A stretch of 17,465 nt of DNA, taken from an uncultured Clostridia bacterium. GTDB lineage: Bacteria > Bacillota > Clostridia > Oscillospirales > Acutalibacteraceae. The DNA lies in the NCBI GenBank assembly GCA_937880805.1, contig CALGRR010000060.1, positions 1-17,465 of the forward strand, written 5' to 3'. Of this stretch, positions 1 to 6,191 are shown in pieces (the first letter of the stretch is position 1; each line of letters opens with the position of its first letter). The notes under the pieces were generated by a model. That model was not told where the DNA came from. It saw nothing but the letters and a program-made list of their open reading frames with translations, and made no database searches. The position numbers and the translations under genes are program-made.

Positions 1-2
1 CA

Positions 3-182
3 TTGAATTTTGAAGGCAGCGACGAAGAAAAGAAAGTCAGAATGTATCTCAACTCCCTCGGCATCGATTACGACTCACTCACAAAAGAGGAGCTTGTAAC
101 ACAAATAAATATTCTCAAAAAATCAAAGCATATGAAAAGTCCGTACAGTCAGAGAGGGAAAACTAAAAAGAGACGGAAATAA
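3..182 (+). CDS. C-terminal fragment of an unidentified protein (5' end outside window)
   Basis: The third forward frame is open from the left edge to a TAA at 180-182, giving the last 59 residues of a protein that starts outside the window. The fragment is charged. It holds an acidic-then-basic helical stretch (DEEKKVRMYLNSLGIDYDSL, residues 7-26 of the fragment) and ends in a lysine/arginine-rich tail (GKTKKRRK) that could contact nucleic acid. The other two forward frames stop within the first 12 bases, which supports this frame. I do not recognise the family. No clear hairpin terminator follows before the Fic promoter near 265. Confidence 0.5.
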   Translation: MNFEGSDEEKKVRMYLNSLGIDYDSLTKEELVTQINILKKSKHMKSPYSQRGKTKKRRK

Positions 183-264
183 GCTCTGTCGTCAATTTTT
201 ATGAACTGTTCCGATTGGTTTTGTTTATCTAAACCTAAGCAATAAATAATATTTTATATTTCTG

Positions 265-293
265 TTGATAATTAATCTTTTTTGTGGTAAGAT
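265..293 (+). promoter_or_regulatory. Sigma-A-like promoter of the Fic operon
   Basis: A -35 box TTGATA (265-270, five of six consensus bases) and a -10 box TAAGAT (288-293, four of six) are separated by exactly 17 bases. The predicted start of transcription near 300 leaves a short leader before the ribosome binding site at 321-327. The 12-base sequence AAGATAATAAGC is present twice in tandem (289-300 and 301-312), so part of the -10 region is duplicated immediately downstream. This position also rules out the TTG at 265 as a translation start. Confidence 0.55.
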
Positions 294-333
294 AATAAGC
301 AAGATAATAAGCAAGAACAGCAGGAGGAATATT

Positions 334-1326
334 ATGTCCGATTACACACCGCCGTATATAATTACCGATAAAATATTAAGCCTTGTTGCATCCGTTTCAG
401 AAAAAGTAGGAAGGATTACGGAACGTAGCAATCTTGATTCAAAACCGCATCTGAGAAGAAGTAATAAAATCAAGTCGATTTATTCATCACTTGCTATTGA
501 AGCTAACTCACTCTCCTTGGGCGAAGTCAAGGATGTTATCAACGGCAAAACCGTTATCGGTGCTGAAAAAGAAATTCAGGAAGTCAAGAACGCCTATGCA
601 GCTTACGAAGAAATTTCCAAAATTGATGTTTACAGTCTGAAAGAGTTAAAACGTTTGCACGGCATTATGACAAAATACATTGTTGATATAAGCGGCGATT
701 TCCGTCTTGGTGAAGAAGGCGTTTTCAACGGTGACAAATGTATTTTCATGGCTCCGCCTGCAAAGTTTGTTCCCGGACAAATGACAGCTTTGTTCAACTG
801 GATGAAACAAAACAAAAAAACTGTTCATCCGCTGATATTATCTTCTGTTTTTCACTATGAATTTGTTTTTATCCATCCGTTTACAGATGGTAACGGAAGA
901 ATGGCACGTTTGTGGCACACAGCTATTCTTTCAAAATGGCAACCGATATTTGAATTCATTCCCATTGAAAGTCAGATTGAAAAATTCCAGAATGGTTATT
1001 ATGAAGCAATCGCAAAATGCCACGCAAACGGCAACAGCACGGTATTTATAGAATTTATGCTTGAACAAATAGATGCTGTTCTTGATGAAATATCCGCTTC
1101 CGTAACTGCTCCTGCAAATAATATTACCGAATATGTGAGCAGGCTTCTTTCTGTTATGGAATATGATACACCCTACACATCAAACGAAATTCTTACTCTG
1201 CTCAGCTTAAAATCCAAGGAAACATTGAGAAAGAATTATCTTACCCCTGCTATTGAAAGCGGATTGGTTGTTATGACCGAACCTGATAAACCCAACAGCA
1301 GAAATCAGAGATATATAAAAAAATAA
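334..1326 (+). CDS. Fic family protein (class II-like, with winged-helix C-terminus)
   Basis: A 330-residue Fic protein. Fic enzymes transfer AMP or other nucleoside phosphates to target hydroxyls. The canonical catalytic loop HPFTDGNGRMAR is complete at residues 181-192, with catalytic H181 and the phosphate-binding DGNGR. Upstream, residues 51-58 (SSLAIEAN) match the inhibitory helix motif (S/T)xxxE(G/N) of N-terminally auto-inhibited Fic proteins, with E56 kept but Ala where Gly or Asn is usual. Residues 265-330 look like the winged-helix domain common in this subfamily. The start at 334 is chosen because CAGGAGGAAT (321-330) precedes it at good spacing; an in-frame TTG start at 265 would overlap the promoter. 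It is first in an operon with the next two genes (29-bp gap to the second). The target is unknown; the role may be regulatory or toxin-like. Confidence 0.9.
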   Translation: MSDYTPPYIITDKILSLVASVSEKVGRITERSNLDSKPHLRRSNKIKSIYSSLAIEANSLSLGEVKDVINGKTVIGAEKEIQEVKNAYAAYEEISKIDVYSLKELKRLHGIMTKYIVDISGDFRLGEEGVFNGDKCIFMAPPAKFVPGQMTALFNWMKQNKKTVHPLILSSVFHYEFVFIHPFTDGNGRMARLWHTAILSKWQPIFEFIPIESQIEKFQNGYYEAIAKCHANGNSTVFIEFMLEQIDAVLDEISASVTAPANNITEYVSRLLSVMEYDTPYTSNEILTLLSLKSKETLRKNYLTPAIESGLVVMTEPDKPNSRNQRYIKK

Positions 1327-1355
1327 TTTAACATTACGTAATAAGAGGAATAAAA

Positions 1356-2144
1356 ATGAACTTTAATAGTACTCAAATTACCGAATATATAAATGCATTG
1401 GGAGAAGCAATAGATTTTTGCAGAGAAAAAGCCCGTTCTTCATCCATAATTCAAAACCGAACTTTTGAGTATGCAATAATTTTACTGTATTCGAGATTGT
1501 TGTTAACCATGTGCGAAATATACACATTGTTGTTGAACGGATATCCGGAAGGAGCAATGTCTTTATGGCGAAACACATATGAAAACATTGTTATCACTAA
1601 CTACTTGTTTAAAAACAAATGTGATAAAGACTTAATCGAACGATTTTTTGACTCTATAGATGTTTCAGCGTGGATAGAAGATAGAAAAACGCTTAAATGG
1701 TGTTCTAAAAACTATCCTGACAATTCAGAAGTACAGCAAAAATTAAATTATGCAGAAAACGAATTAAGAAAGTATGCGGTTAAATATCCGGAATATTGCG
1801 ATGCGTCAAAGTTGAAGTTCTCTGACTATTGGTGGGTTAAAAAAGGATGTAATTTTACAGATTTATCACGCAAAACAGATTTTTCTAAAAACTATGTATA
1901 TAATATCGCATCATCAAAACTCCACGCAAGCTTATTCAGTTCTGTATTTTATATTGATAATACTGAAGAAGGCATTTTGATTGGAGAAACCGAAAAAGGT
2001 CTTGAAATACCTCTTCATTATTCAGCATTAAATCTTACTGTCGCAACAATGATGATAAATGACGTTTTTCCATGTTTGGGATTAAGTCAAATTATTGATA
2101 AATTAAAGAAATTGTGTGATGAGGTTAAGATAATATCTGTATGA
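1356..2144 (+). CDS. DUF5677-like protein
   Basis: A 262-residue soluble protein, mostly helical by composition. The helix around residues 60-90 (NGYPEGAMSLWRNTYENIVI then TNYLFKN) matches the pattern I recall for DUF5677 proteins, where a Leu-Leu-Arg-x3-Glu helix is followed by a hydrophobic helix. A later S-x-x-x-H motif (SSKLHAS, H190) fits the conserved histidine of that family. DUF5677 has no established activity; its helical fold and spaced Arg and His recall HEPN-like proteins, which is inference. The start has an AAGAGGAA ribosome binding site (1343-1350). It lies 29 bp after fic and 52 bp before the next gene. Base composition is strongly AT-rich compared with the hydrogenase genes to the right, suggesting a different origin. 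Confidence 0.5.
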   Translation: MNFNSTQITEYINALGEAIDFCREKARSSSIIQNRTFEYAIILLYSRLLLTMCEIYTLLLNGYPEGAMSLWRNTYENIVITNYLFKNKCDKDLIERFFDSIDVSAWIEDRKTLKWCSKNYPDNSEVQQKLNYAENELRKYAVKYPEYCDASKLKFSDYWWVKKGCNFTDLSRKTDFSKNYVYNIASSKLHASLFSSVFYIDNTEEGILIGETEKGLEIPLHYSALNLTVATMMINDVFPCLGLSQIIDKLKKLCDEVKIISV

Positions 2145-2196
2145 TGTTAATGTTATTAAATTATCCTGATCAAATCCAAAGTAAAAGGTATTAATT

Positions 2197-3357
2197 ATGA
2201 TTGATGAAACAAAATCTTCTTGGTCCACAGATACAATACATGAAATTATAGGTGATTTGGCTTGCTTTGAGATCCTTTTAAAGATCAAAAACCTTGTTAA
2301 AGATGTTGAAACAAAAATATATTTATCACAATTTCTTAAAATGATTGCGCCTTTATATGCATATGAAATTGCAAACTCTCTGCAAAATTTTGGGATTGTT
2401 GATAAAAAAGATTTCTTTAATCCAGGGATGAACAAAAAAATACAGTCAGAAAGAGAAAAAGCCGTTAAATATATAATTGTAAAATCATCACAAAAAGAAA
2501 AAGCTACATGCGAAATGGGGTTGAATTTTAATAAAAAGGTATATGATATGAATCTGGTTCTCTGTAACAACAAACTGATGAGCATGAATTACGAGGACTA
2601 CATAGATAAAATCGATGAAAAAGAAATCGACTTTTGGAACTCATTGTTTGATTTTCCAAGACGAGCTCTGAACGCTTTTATTTTAGCATTTAATTTTGAT
2701 ACAAGTTTGGATGACTTGTTTGTTCACTTTTCTGAACAATTAGAAGAAATTGCTTCTGACATTGAAAACAAACTTGTCTGCAATAGGTATTCCTACTCGT
2801 CATATACACTTTTTTCTTTGTCAAAAACATTAGATACACTTGACAAGATTTTTGTTTTATACAGATATAGAATGATTTCGTCGGCAACTAATATTGAACA
2901 TGTTGTTCCTTTGGTTGACATAAAAATTGGCGATAAGATTATTGTTAGTTTTAAAAAATTCTTCAGAAAATACAAAGCTCTTGTTATTGATATCTTTGGT
3001 GAAGAAATCAAAAATATGGACACCGAGTTTTCTTGTGCCATAAAAGAAGCAATTCAACGCAAAATTGATAATAATAAGTTTTGGAAATTAAATCGCACCA
3101 TAAGAAATAATCTTCATTATGTTGAAACAAAATTGCTTGCTAAAGAAGATTTGGCAATAGTTGACCATTATCAGCAAATTTATTTAGGCATAATCAATGA
3201 TTACATTCTTGACAATTTAAATATACACATTAGCAAAGAATGCATAGATATGACTAACTTTCTTAAAGCATGCCAAGAGAAAGGAATGACCAAATCTGAT
3301 ATTGATAAACTATATTACTACTATTATGTGAAATTTAAAATCACCGGTAAAATATAG
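2197..3357 (+). CDS. Hypothetical protein with possible HEPN-type R-x6-H motif
   Basis: A 386-residue AT-rich gene; I do not recognise the family. There is no signal peptide or clear membrane segment, and the protein appears largely alpha-helical and rich in Lys, Asp, Ile and Asn. Residues 300-309 (RTIRNNLHYV) resemble the Arg-x4-6-His signature of HEPN-domain RNases and their inactive relatives, where an RN polar pair precedes the catalytic His. This is a local resemblance, not a family assignment. It ends with a tyrosine-rich stretch (LYYYYYVKF) just before the stop. It is third in the Fic operon and is followed at 3441-3485 by a strong hairpin. Association with a Fic protein and a DUF5677-like protein suggests an accessory, stress or defence-related unit, but this is unproven. 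Confidence 0.45.
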   Translation: MIDETKSSWSTDTIHEIIGDLACFEILLKIKNLVKDVETKIYLSQFLKMIAPLYAYEIANSLQNFGIVDKKDFFNPGMNKKIQSEREKAVKYIIVKSSQKEKATCEMGLNFNKKVYDMNLVLCNNKLMSMNYEDYIDKIDEKEIDFWNSLFDFPRRALNAFILAFNFDTSLDDLFVHFSEQLEEIASDIENKLVCNRYSYSSYTLFSLSKTLDTLDKIFVLYRYRMISSATNIEHVVPLVDIKIGDKIIVSFKKFFRKYKALVIDIFGEEIKNMDTEFSCAIKEAIQRKIDNNKFWKLNRTIRNNLHYVETKLLAKEDLAIVDHYQQIYLGIINDYILDNLNIHISKECIDMTNFLKACQEKGMTKSDIDKLYYYYYVKFKITGKI

Positions 3358-3440
3358 TTTTAAGAATATGATTACTGTCGACCTAATCTTTTTGATCGTT
3401 TTTATCCAAATTTACTTTGTTTGCAATTTGTAAAAAATAT

Positions 3441-3485
3441 AAAAATCCATACGTCTTTACTTTTAATCAAGGTGTATGGATTTTT
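3441..3485. terminator. Bidirectional rho-independent terminator between convergent operons
   Basis: A perfect 12-bp inverted repeat, AAAAATCCATAC (3441-3452) and GTATGGATTTTT (3474-3485), with a 21-base loop. A-runs on one side and T-runs on the other allow it to end both the + strand Fic operon and the - strand gene that ends at 3490. It lies exactly between the two convergent units. Confidence 0.8.
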
Positions 3486-3489
3486 ACGT

Positions 3490-3747
3490 TTATCTCATAT
3501 CAGATAACGGTGTGTAGTCTGTGTTGTTTCTCAAATATTCTTCCATTTTACCGCTGAGCAGAATTCTTACATAACTCATAGGCTTGTTGTAGATGAGATA
3601 ATCGAGTTCTGATATTTCGTACATATTGTTGGCATATTCGTTTTCGACGGCGATGCAGTCGATTGACACCATAGAGCCGTTGGTGAGCTTAACTTCAACG
3701 CAGGCGGTGTCGATGTTGAATTCACAGGTTTTGATTCGATTTGTCAT
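3490..3747 (-). CDS. Small DUF6061-like protein
   Basis: An 85-residue protein resembling small proteins of Clostridia that I recall as DUF6061. Shared features are an N-terminal beta pair with a CVEVKL segment (residues 16-21), a MVSIDCIAVENE segment (26-37), then YEISELDYLIYN (43-54) and a C-terminal YTPL (78-81). No function is known. There is no signal peptide or membrane segment. The start has a strong AGGAGG ribosome binding site (rc of TTCCTCC near 3756-3762). It lies 48 bp downstream of SASP copy 1 on the same strand, with no terminator between, so it may be read from the SASP leader. It ends 5 bp before the shared terminator. Confidence 0.6.
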   Translation of the reverse strand: MTNRIKTCEFNIDTACVEVKLTNGSMVSIDCIAVENEYANNMYEISELDYLIYNKPMSYVRILLSGKMEEYLRNNTDYTPLSDMR

Positions 3748-3795
3748 CGAAAGTTCCTCCTTTAATTTATGGTTAAAAACATTGATACATAAGGC

Positions 3796-4050
3796 TTACA
3801 CCACAAAAGTCACTTCGTATGTATATGCTTTCAAATGACTCATTTCTCGCCTATCGGCTCTCATATAAGTCAAAGTTCGTATGGGACATATATTTTTAAC
3901 CATCTGACCGCCTACAGAACCTGCTTCCTTGGAAGTGAGGTCGCCGTTGTAGCCCTGCTTAAGGTTAACGCCAACTTCTCTTGCGGCTTCCATCTTGAAC
4001 TGGTCAAGAGCAGCTCTTGCCTGAGGAACAACTGAATTATTCTTTGACAT
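3796..4050 (-). CDS. Alpha/beta-type SASP, copy 1, with a replaced C-terminus
   Basis: Alpha/beta SASPs coat and protect DNA in dormant spores. The 84-residue product has the family's N-terminal helix (NNSVVPQARAALDQFKMEAA, residues 4-23), the EVGV segment that contains the GPR protease site, and the core loop up to GGQMVK (residues 47-52). At that point a normal SASP continues with a highly conserved basic and hydrophobic helix of about 10-15 residues. Here the sequence instead runs into an unrelated 32-residue tail (NICPIRTLTYMRADRR...) until a TAA at 3796. No other frame restores a SASP ending. The start has GGGGTG as ribosome binding site, about 9 bases upstream. The leader and first 28 codons are repeated at two other places in the window. 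DNA binding is probably impaired because the second helix is altered. Confidence 0.8.
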   Translation of the reverse strand: MSKNNSVVPQARAALDQFKMEAAREVGVNLKQGYNGDLTSKEAGSVGGQMVKNICPIRTLTYMRADRREMSHLKAYTYEVTFVV

Positions 4051-4155
4051 TTCGTTTACACCCCTTCACATTCAATTTGCGTTTGCTTTATTATTGTTGC
4101 AATTGATTCAGGGTTTATTAATGTTAATTTTTTGATTATTTTGAAAGTTTTGAAA
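3967..4155 (-). repeat. SASP leader/N-terminus repeat, copy 1
   Basis: Read on the - strand, this 189-bp block runs from the leader (TTTCAAAACTTTCAAAATAA...) through the SASP start codon to codon 28. It is nearly identical to 5894-6081 and 10834-11022; I count only a handful of differences, mostly around the ATTCAGGG segment of the leader. The upstream edge falls 2 bp from the stop codon of the ankyrin-like gene. That gene therefore has no terminator of its own between its stop and the repeat. Confidence 0.9.
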
Positions 4156-4157
4156 CA

Positions 4158-5189
4158 TTAATTTAAGAATTCAAAATACGCCGCTCTGTTGTCATCTTTT
4201 ACTTCACCAAAATTAATTGAAAAGCAAACCTTGTTGCCCGATACAGTTTCTATTGTTGTTATTGGCTGGCCGTATTCGGTTGTTCCCTTAATAATACTTC
4301 TGTGATCAAATGCAAAACTTTTGATTGTTTCACCGATAATCTCTTTAAAACGCTCAGAAACATCAATTATTTCTTTGTCAGGAATAACCGTATCCGTCCA
4401 GAAATCAGCATACTGCGTTGTAACCAAAGCTCCTCCATCATAAACAAAATACAAGTTATCTGTATAACAATTATCTTTCTTAAATCCGTCTGTATTGATC
4501 GGATAAAAGCCAGATTTCCCACCGTTATTTTCCGCCAGAACTTTTATAATTCTTTTACCTACTGAAATTTCATACGAATCTATTCCTTGATAGGGTCTGC
4601 CTTCATCAAGTGCAAGATAAACCTGATATACTGCTTCAAAAATATTTGCCAGGTCATGATTCCCTTCACAAGTGCCCTGAAAACTGCCTTCGGTACCAAT
4701 AAAATTCCAAGGCGTCACACTTTCATTCGGATTTAACGAAACTGTACGGTTAACTGCACCCGCATCGAAAAGAATTTTCGTAGCTTCAATCATATATTTA
4801 TCGAAAGTTGATAACGTTAACGCATAGAGACATTGCGCTCCGAAGCATCCCTCGTTTTTTGTTACATCAAATCCGTTATCGAGAAAAAATCGAATAATGT
4901 CACACATTGACTGACCGAGATTGGGATTAAGATTAATATGAAACTCACACTCATCACAATTGTCTTTTTCACAATCGTCACACTCATTATGACATATATC
5001 TCCGCTTTCAGTACAATGATAACCAATCAAAATTTCCGATAAGATATTTTCACCATCATCTTTTCCGACTGCGTTCAAGTCTGCACCTTGATTAATTAAT
5101 TCTTTCGCGGTTTCAAAATCGGGTGCTCCCGACTTAAACAACTCAATCAATCTGTTATTAAGTTCACCGTATCCATAATCATAAGCCAT
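4158..5189 (-). CDS. Ankyrin-like protein with six-cysteine insert
   Basis: A 343-residue protein with ankyrin-type repeats in its first half. Residues 26-41 (ETAKELINQGADLNAV) and 135-150 (EATKILFDAGAVNRTV) match the second helix and loop of ankyrin repeats, and 97-110 (DIIRFFLDNGFDVT) is a third. An unusual insert at residues 58-82 holds C59, C66, C70, C73, C78 and C81 plus H58 and H67, a spacing that could bind zinc or form disulfides. Residues 190-343 form an unrelated C-terminal region I cannot place. No signal peptide is visible, so a cytoplasmic location is likely. The start has AGGAGG eight bases upstream and a promoter at 5212-5239. Ankyrin proteins bind other proteins, so a partner rather than a substrate is expected. 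Confidence is good for the repeat type, low for function. Confidence 0.65.
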   Translation of the reverse strand: MAYDYGYGELNNRLIELFKSGAPDFETAKELINQGADLNAVGKDDGENILSEILIGYHCTESGDICHNECDDCEKDNCDECEFHINLNPNLGQSMCDIIRFFLDNGFDVTKNEGCFGAQCLYALTLSTFDKYMIEATKILFDAGAVNRTVSLNPNESVTPWNFIGTEGSFQGTCEGNHDLANIFEAVYQVYLALDEGRPYQGIDSYEISVGKRIIKVLAENNGGKSGFYPINTDGFKKDNCYTDNLYFVYDGGALVTTQYADFWTDTVIPDKEIIDVSERFKEIIGETIKSFAFDHRSIIKGTTEYGQPITTIETVSGNKVCFSINFGEVKDDNRAAYFEFLN

Positions 5190-5211
5190 AACATAATCCT
5201 CCTAAAAATAT

Positions 5212-5239
5212 ATTTTAACATTTTAAATAAAAATGTAAA
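5212..5239 (-). promoter_or_regulatory. Sigma-A-like promoter of the ankyrin-like gene
   Basis: On the - strand, TTTACA (5239-5234, five of six consensus) and TAAAAT (5217-5212, five of six) are separated by 16 bases. They lie inside the 53-bp gap between the upstream membrane-protein gene and the ankyrin-like gene, about 23-28 bases before its start codon. Confidence 0.5.
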
Positions 5240-5242
5240 CTT

Positions 5243-5707
5243 TTAAGATTTAAGAATCTTCTTACATATCATTCCCCATAAAACAACTATACTGATGCAC
5301 GGCACAAGATTGTCAATGCGATACATAATATATGCAATCATACTGCAAGCAAACAAATTATAAACAACCGTTATTATCATTGCATCACAATCCGCAAGAA
5401 AATCTTTTTTAATTAAATAGCGATAAATTAAAATCGGTGCAACGCAAATCCCAAGAACGAGCAATAAAGTTATATACAGCTCACGGAATCTTGTTTCGTG
5501 GTCAGCAATATATTCCTTTGCCGAAACCTCTCTTGTTTTATAAACAACTCTGCCTTCCCCGTCTTCAAAGCCATCTTCATATCCTTCATCGTAGCTTTTA
5601 TCCGGCTCACCATATATGTCTTCAGGACTCATATAATATGCAAAAGATGAAACAGACAACAACAAAATCATCAAAACTACCAATCCGGAAACAAGAAGTT
5701 TTCTCAT
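5243..5707 (-). CDS. Small membrane protein with signal peptide and acidic DEGYEDG segment
   Basis: A 154-residue protein. Residues 1-23 form a typical signal peptide (MRKLL, a long hydrophobic core, then SSFA before YY). Residues 24-75 form a short exported segment with a Tyr/Gly-rich acidic stretch (SYDEGYEDGFEDGEG, 38-52), a motif seen in many secreted or membrane proteins of this group. Three hydrophobic helices follow at about 77-97, 109-129 and 134-148, with a short basic tail. I do not recognise the family and can give no function. The start has an AAAGGA ribosome binding site. It precedes the ankyrin-like gene by 53 bp on the same strand, but that gene has its own promoter. Confidence 0.6.
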   Translation of the reverse strand: MRKLLVSGLVVLMILLLSVSSFAYYMSPEDIYGEPDKSYDEGYEDGFEDGEGRVVYKTREVSAKEYIADHETRFRELYITLLLVLGICVAPILIYRYLIKKDFLADCDAMIITVVYNLFACSMIAYIMYRIDNLVPCISIVVLWGMICKKILKS

Positions 5708-5789
5708 AAAATCAGTCCTTTGTTACTTTATGAGATAATAATAACAATTTTACTGTCCAATAAAACTCCCTTTTAAACACCTAACAAAC

Positions 5790-5821
5790 AAAAAAGCCAT
5801 CCTTGTGAATCAAAGGCGGCT
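5790..5821 (-). terminator. Terminator downstream of SASP copy 2
   Basis: Read on the - strand, an 11-bp stem with one mismatch (AGCCGCCTTTG, loop ATTCA, CAAGGATGGCT) is followed by TTTTTT. It has the same architecture as the hairpin at 10740-10771, with paired base changes that keep the stem. Confidence 0.8.
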
Positions 5822-5830
5822 TTCGACACA

Positions 5831-5977
5831 TTATATTGATTTGATAGCCATAGGTTGTGCTATATGTTGTATGATTTCGTTAATAAGGGATTGAACGCCA
5901 ACTTCTCTTGCAGCTTCCATCTTGAACTGGTCAAGAGCAGCTCTTGCCTGAGGAACAACTGAATTATTCTTTGACAT
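5831..5977 (-). pseudogene. Shortened SASP gene, copy 2
   Basis: A 48-codon reading frame starting at 5977 with the same GGGGTG ribosome binding site as copy 1. The first 28 residues (MSKNNSVVPQ through EVGV) are identical to copies 1 and 3. The rest (QSLINEIIQHIAQPMAIKSI) has no SASP character: the conserved loop and second DNA-binding helix are absent. It has a leader and a following terminator, so it may be transcribed. A truncated remnant is the simplest reading; a short functional peptide or RNA is possible. Confidence 0.65.
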
Positions 5978-6081
5978 TTCGTTTACACCCCTTCATATTC
6001 AATTTGCGTTTGCTTTATTATTGTTGCAATCATTCAGGGGTTTATTAATGTTAATTTTTTGATTATTTTGAAAGTTTTGAA
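5894..6081 (-). repeat. SASP leader/N-terminus repeat, copy 2
   Basis: A 188-bp block nearly identical to 3967-4155 and 10834-11022, in the same orientation. The coding part is identical to copy 3. Similarity to copy 3, at a lower level, continues downstream through the terminator at 5790. The upstream edge is 6 bp from the terminator stem of the transporter operon. Confidence 0.9.
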
Positions 6082-6113
6082 CAAGAAAACCGCCTCACAA
6101 AAGTGAAACGGTT
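6080..6113 (-). terminator. Terminator of the GH101-like/LRR/transporter operon
   Basis: On the - strand an 11-bp stem (AACCGTTTCAC, loop TTTT, GTGAGGCGGTT, including two G-T pairs) is followed by TTCTTGTT. It lies about 80 bp after the stop codon of the transporter gene. Confidence 0.7.
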
Positions 6114-6152
6114 TATAATAACGGGAATCAGATTATGTACTGAGTTTATTAT

Positions 6153-6176
6153 GCGGATTTTCTCATCCGCTTTTTT
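6153..6176 (+). terminator. Orphan + strand terminator-like hairpin
   Basis: GCGGAT (6153-6158), loop TTTCTC, ATCCGC (6165-6170) and then six T residues. The T-run follows only on the + strand, yet no + strand gene is visible upstream. It could block antisense transcription into the operon or be a relic. Confidence 0.45.
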
Positions 6177-6191
6177 CGCCCTTTGAAAGCC

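Noticed and set aside
265..333. Longer Fic reading frame starting at TTG 265
   Set aside because: The codon is part of the -35 box, the stretch is low-complexity and has no ribosome binding site, while ATG 334 has AGGAGG at the right distance.
2103..2585. A 160-codon - strand frame across two + strand genes
   Set aside because: It is antisense to genes in an AT-rich area, has no recognisable family features and no clear ribosome binding site.
4056..4155. Sporulation sigma-G promoter in the SASP leader
   Set aside because: TGAATC in copy 1 resembles a -35 box, but it is not kept in copy 3 and no convincing -10 box follows at the right spacing.
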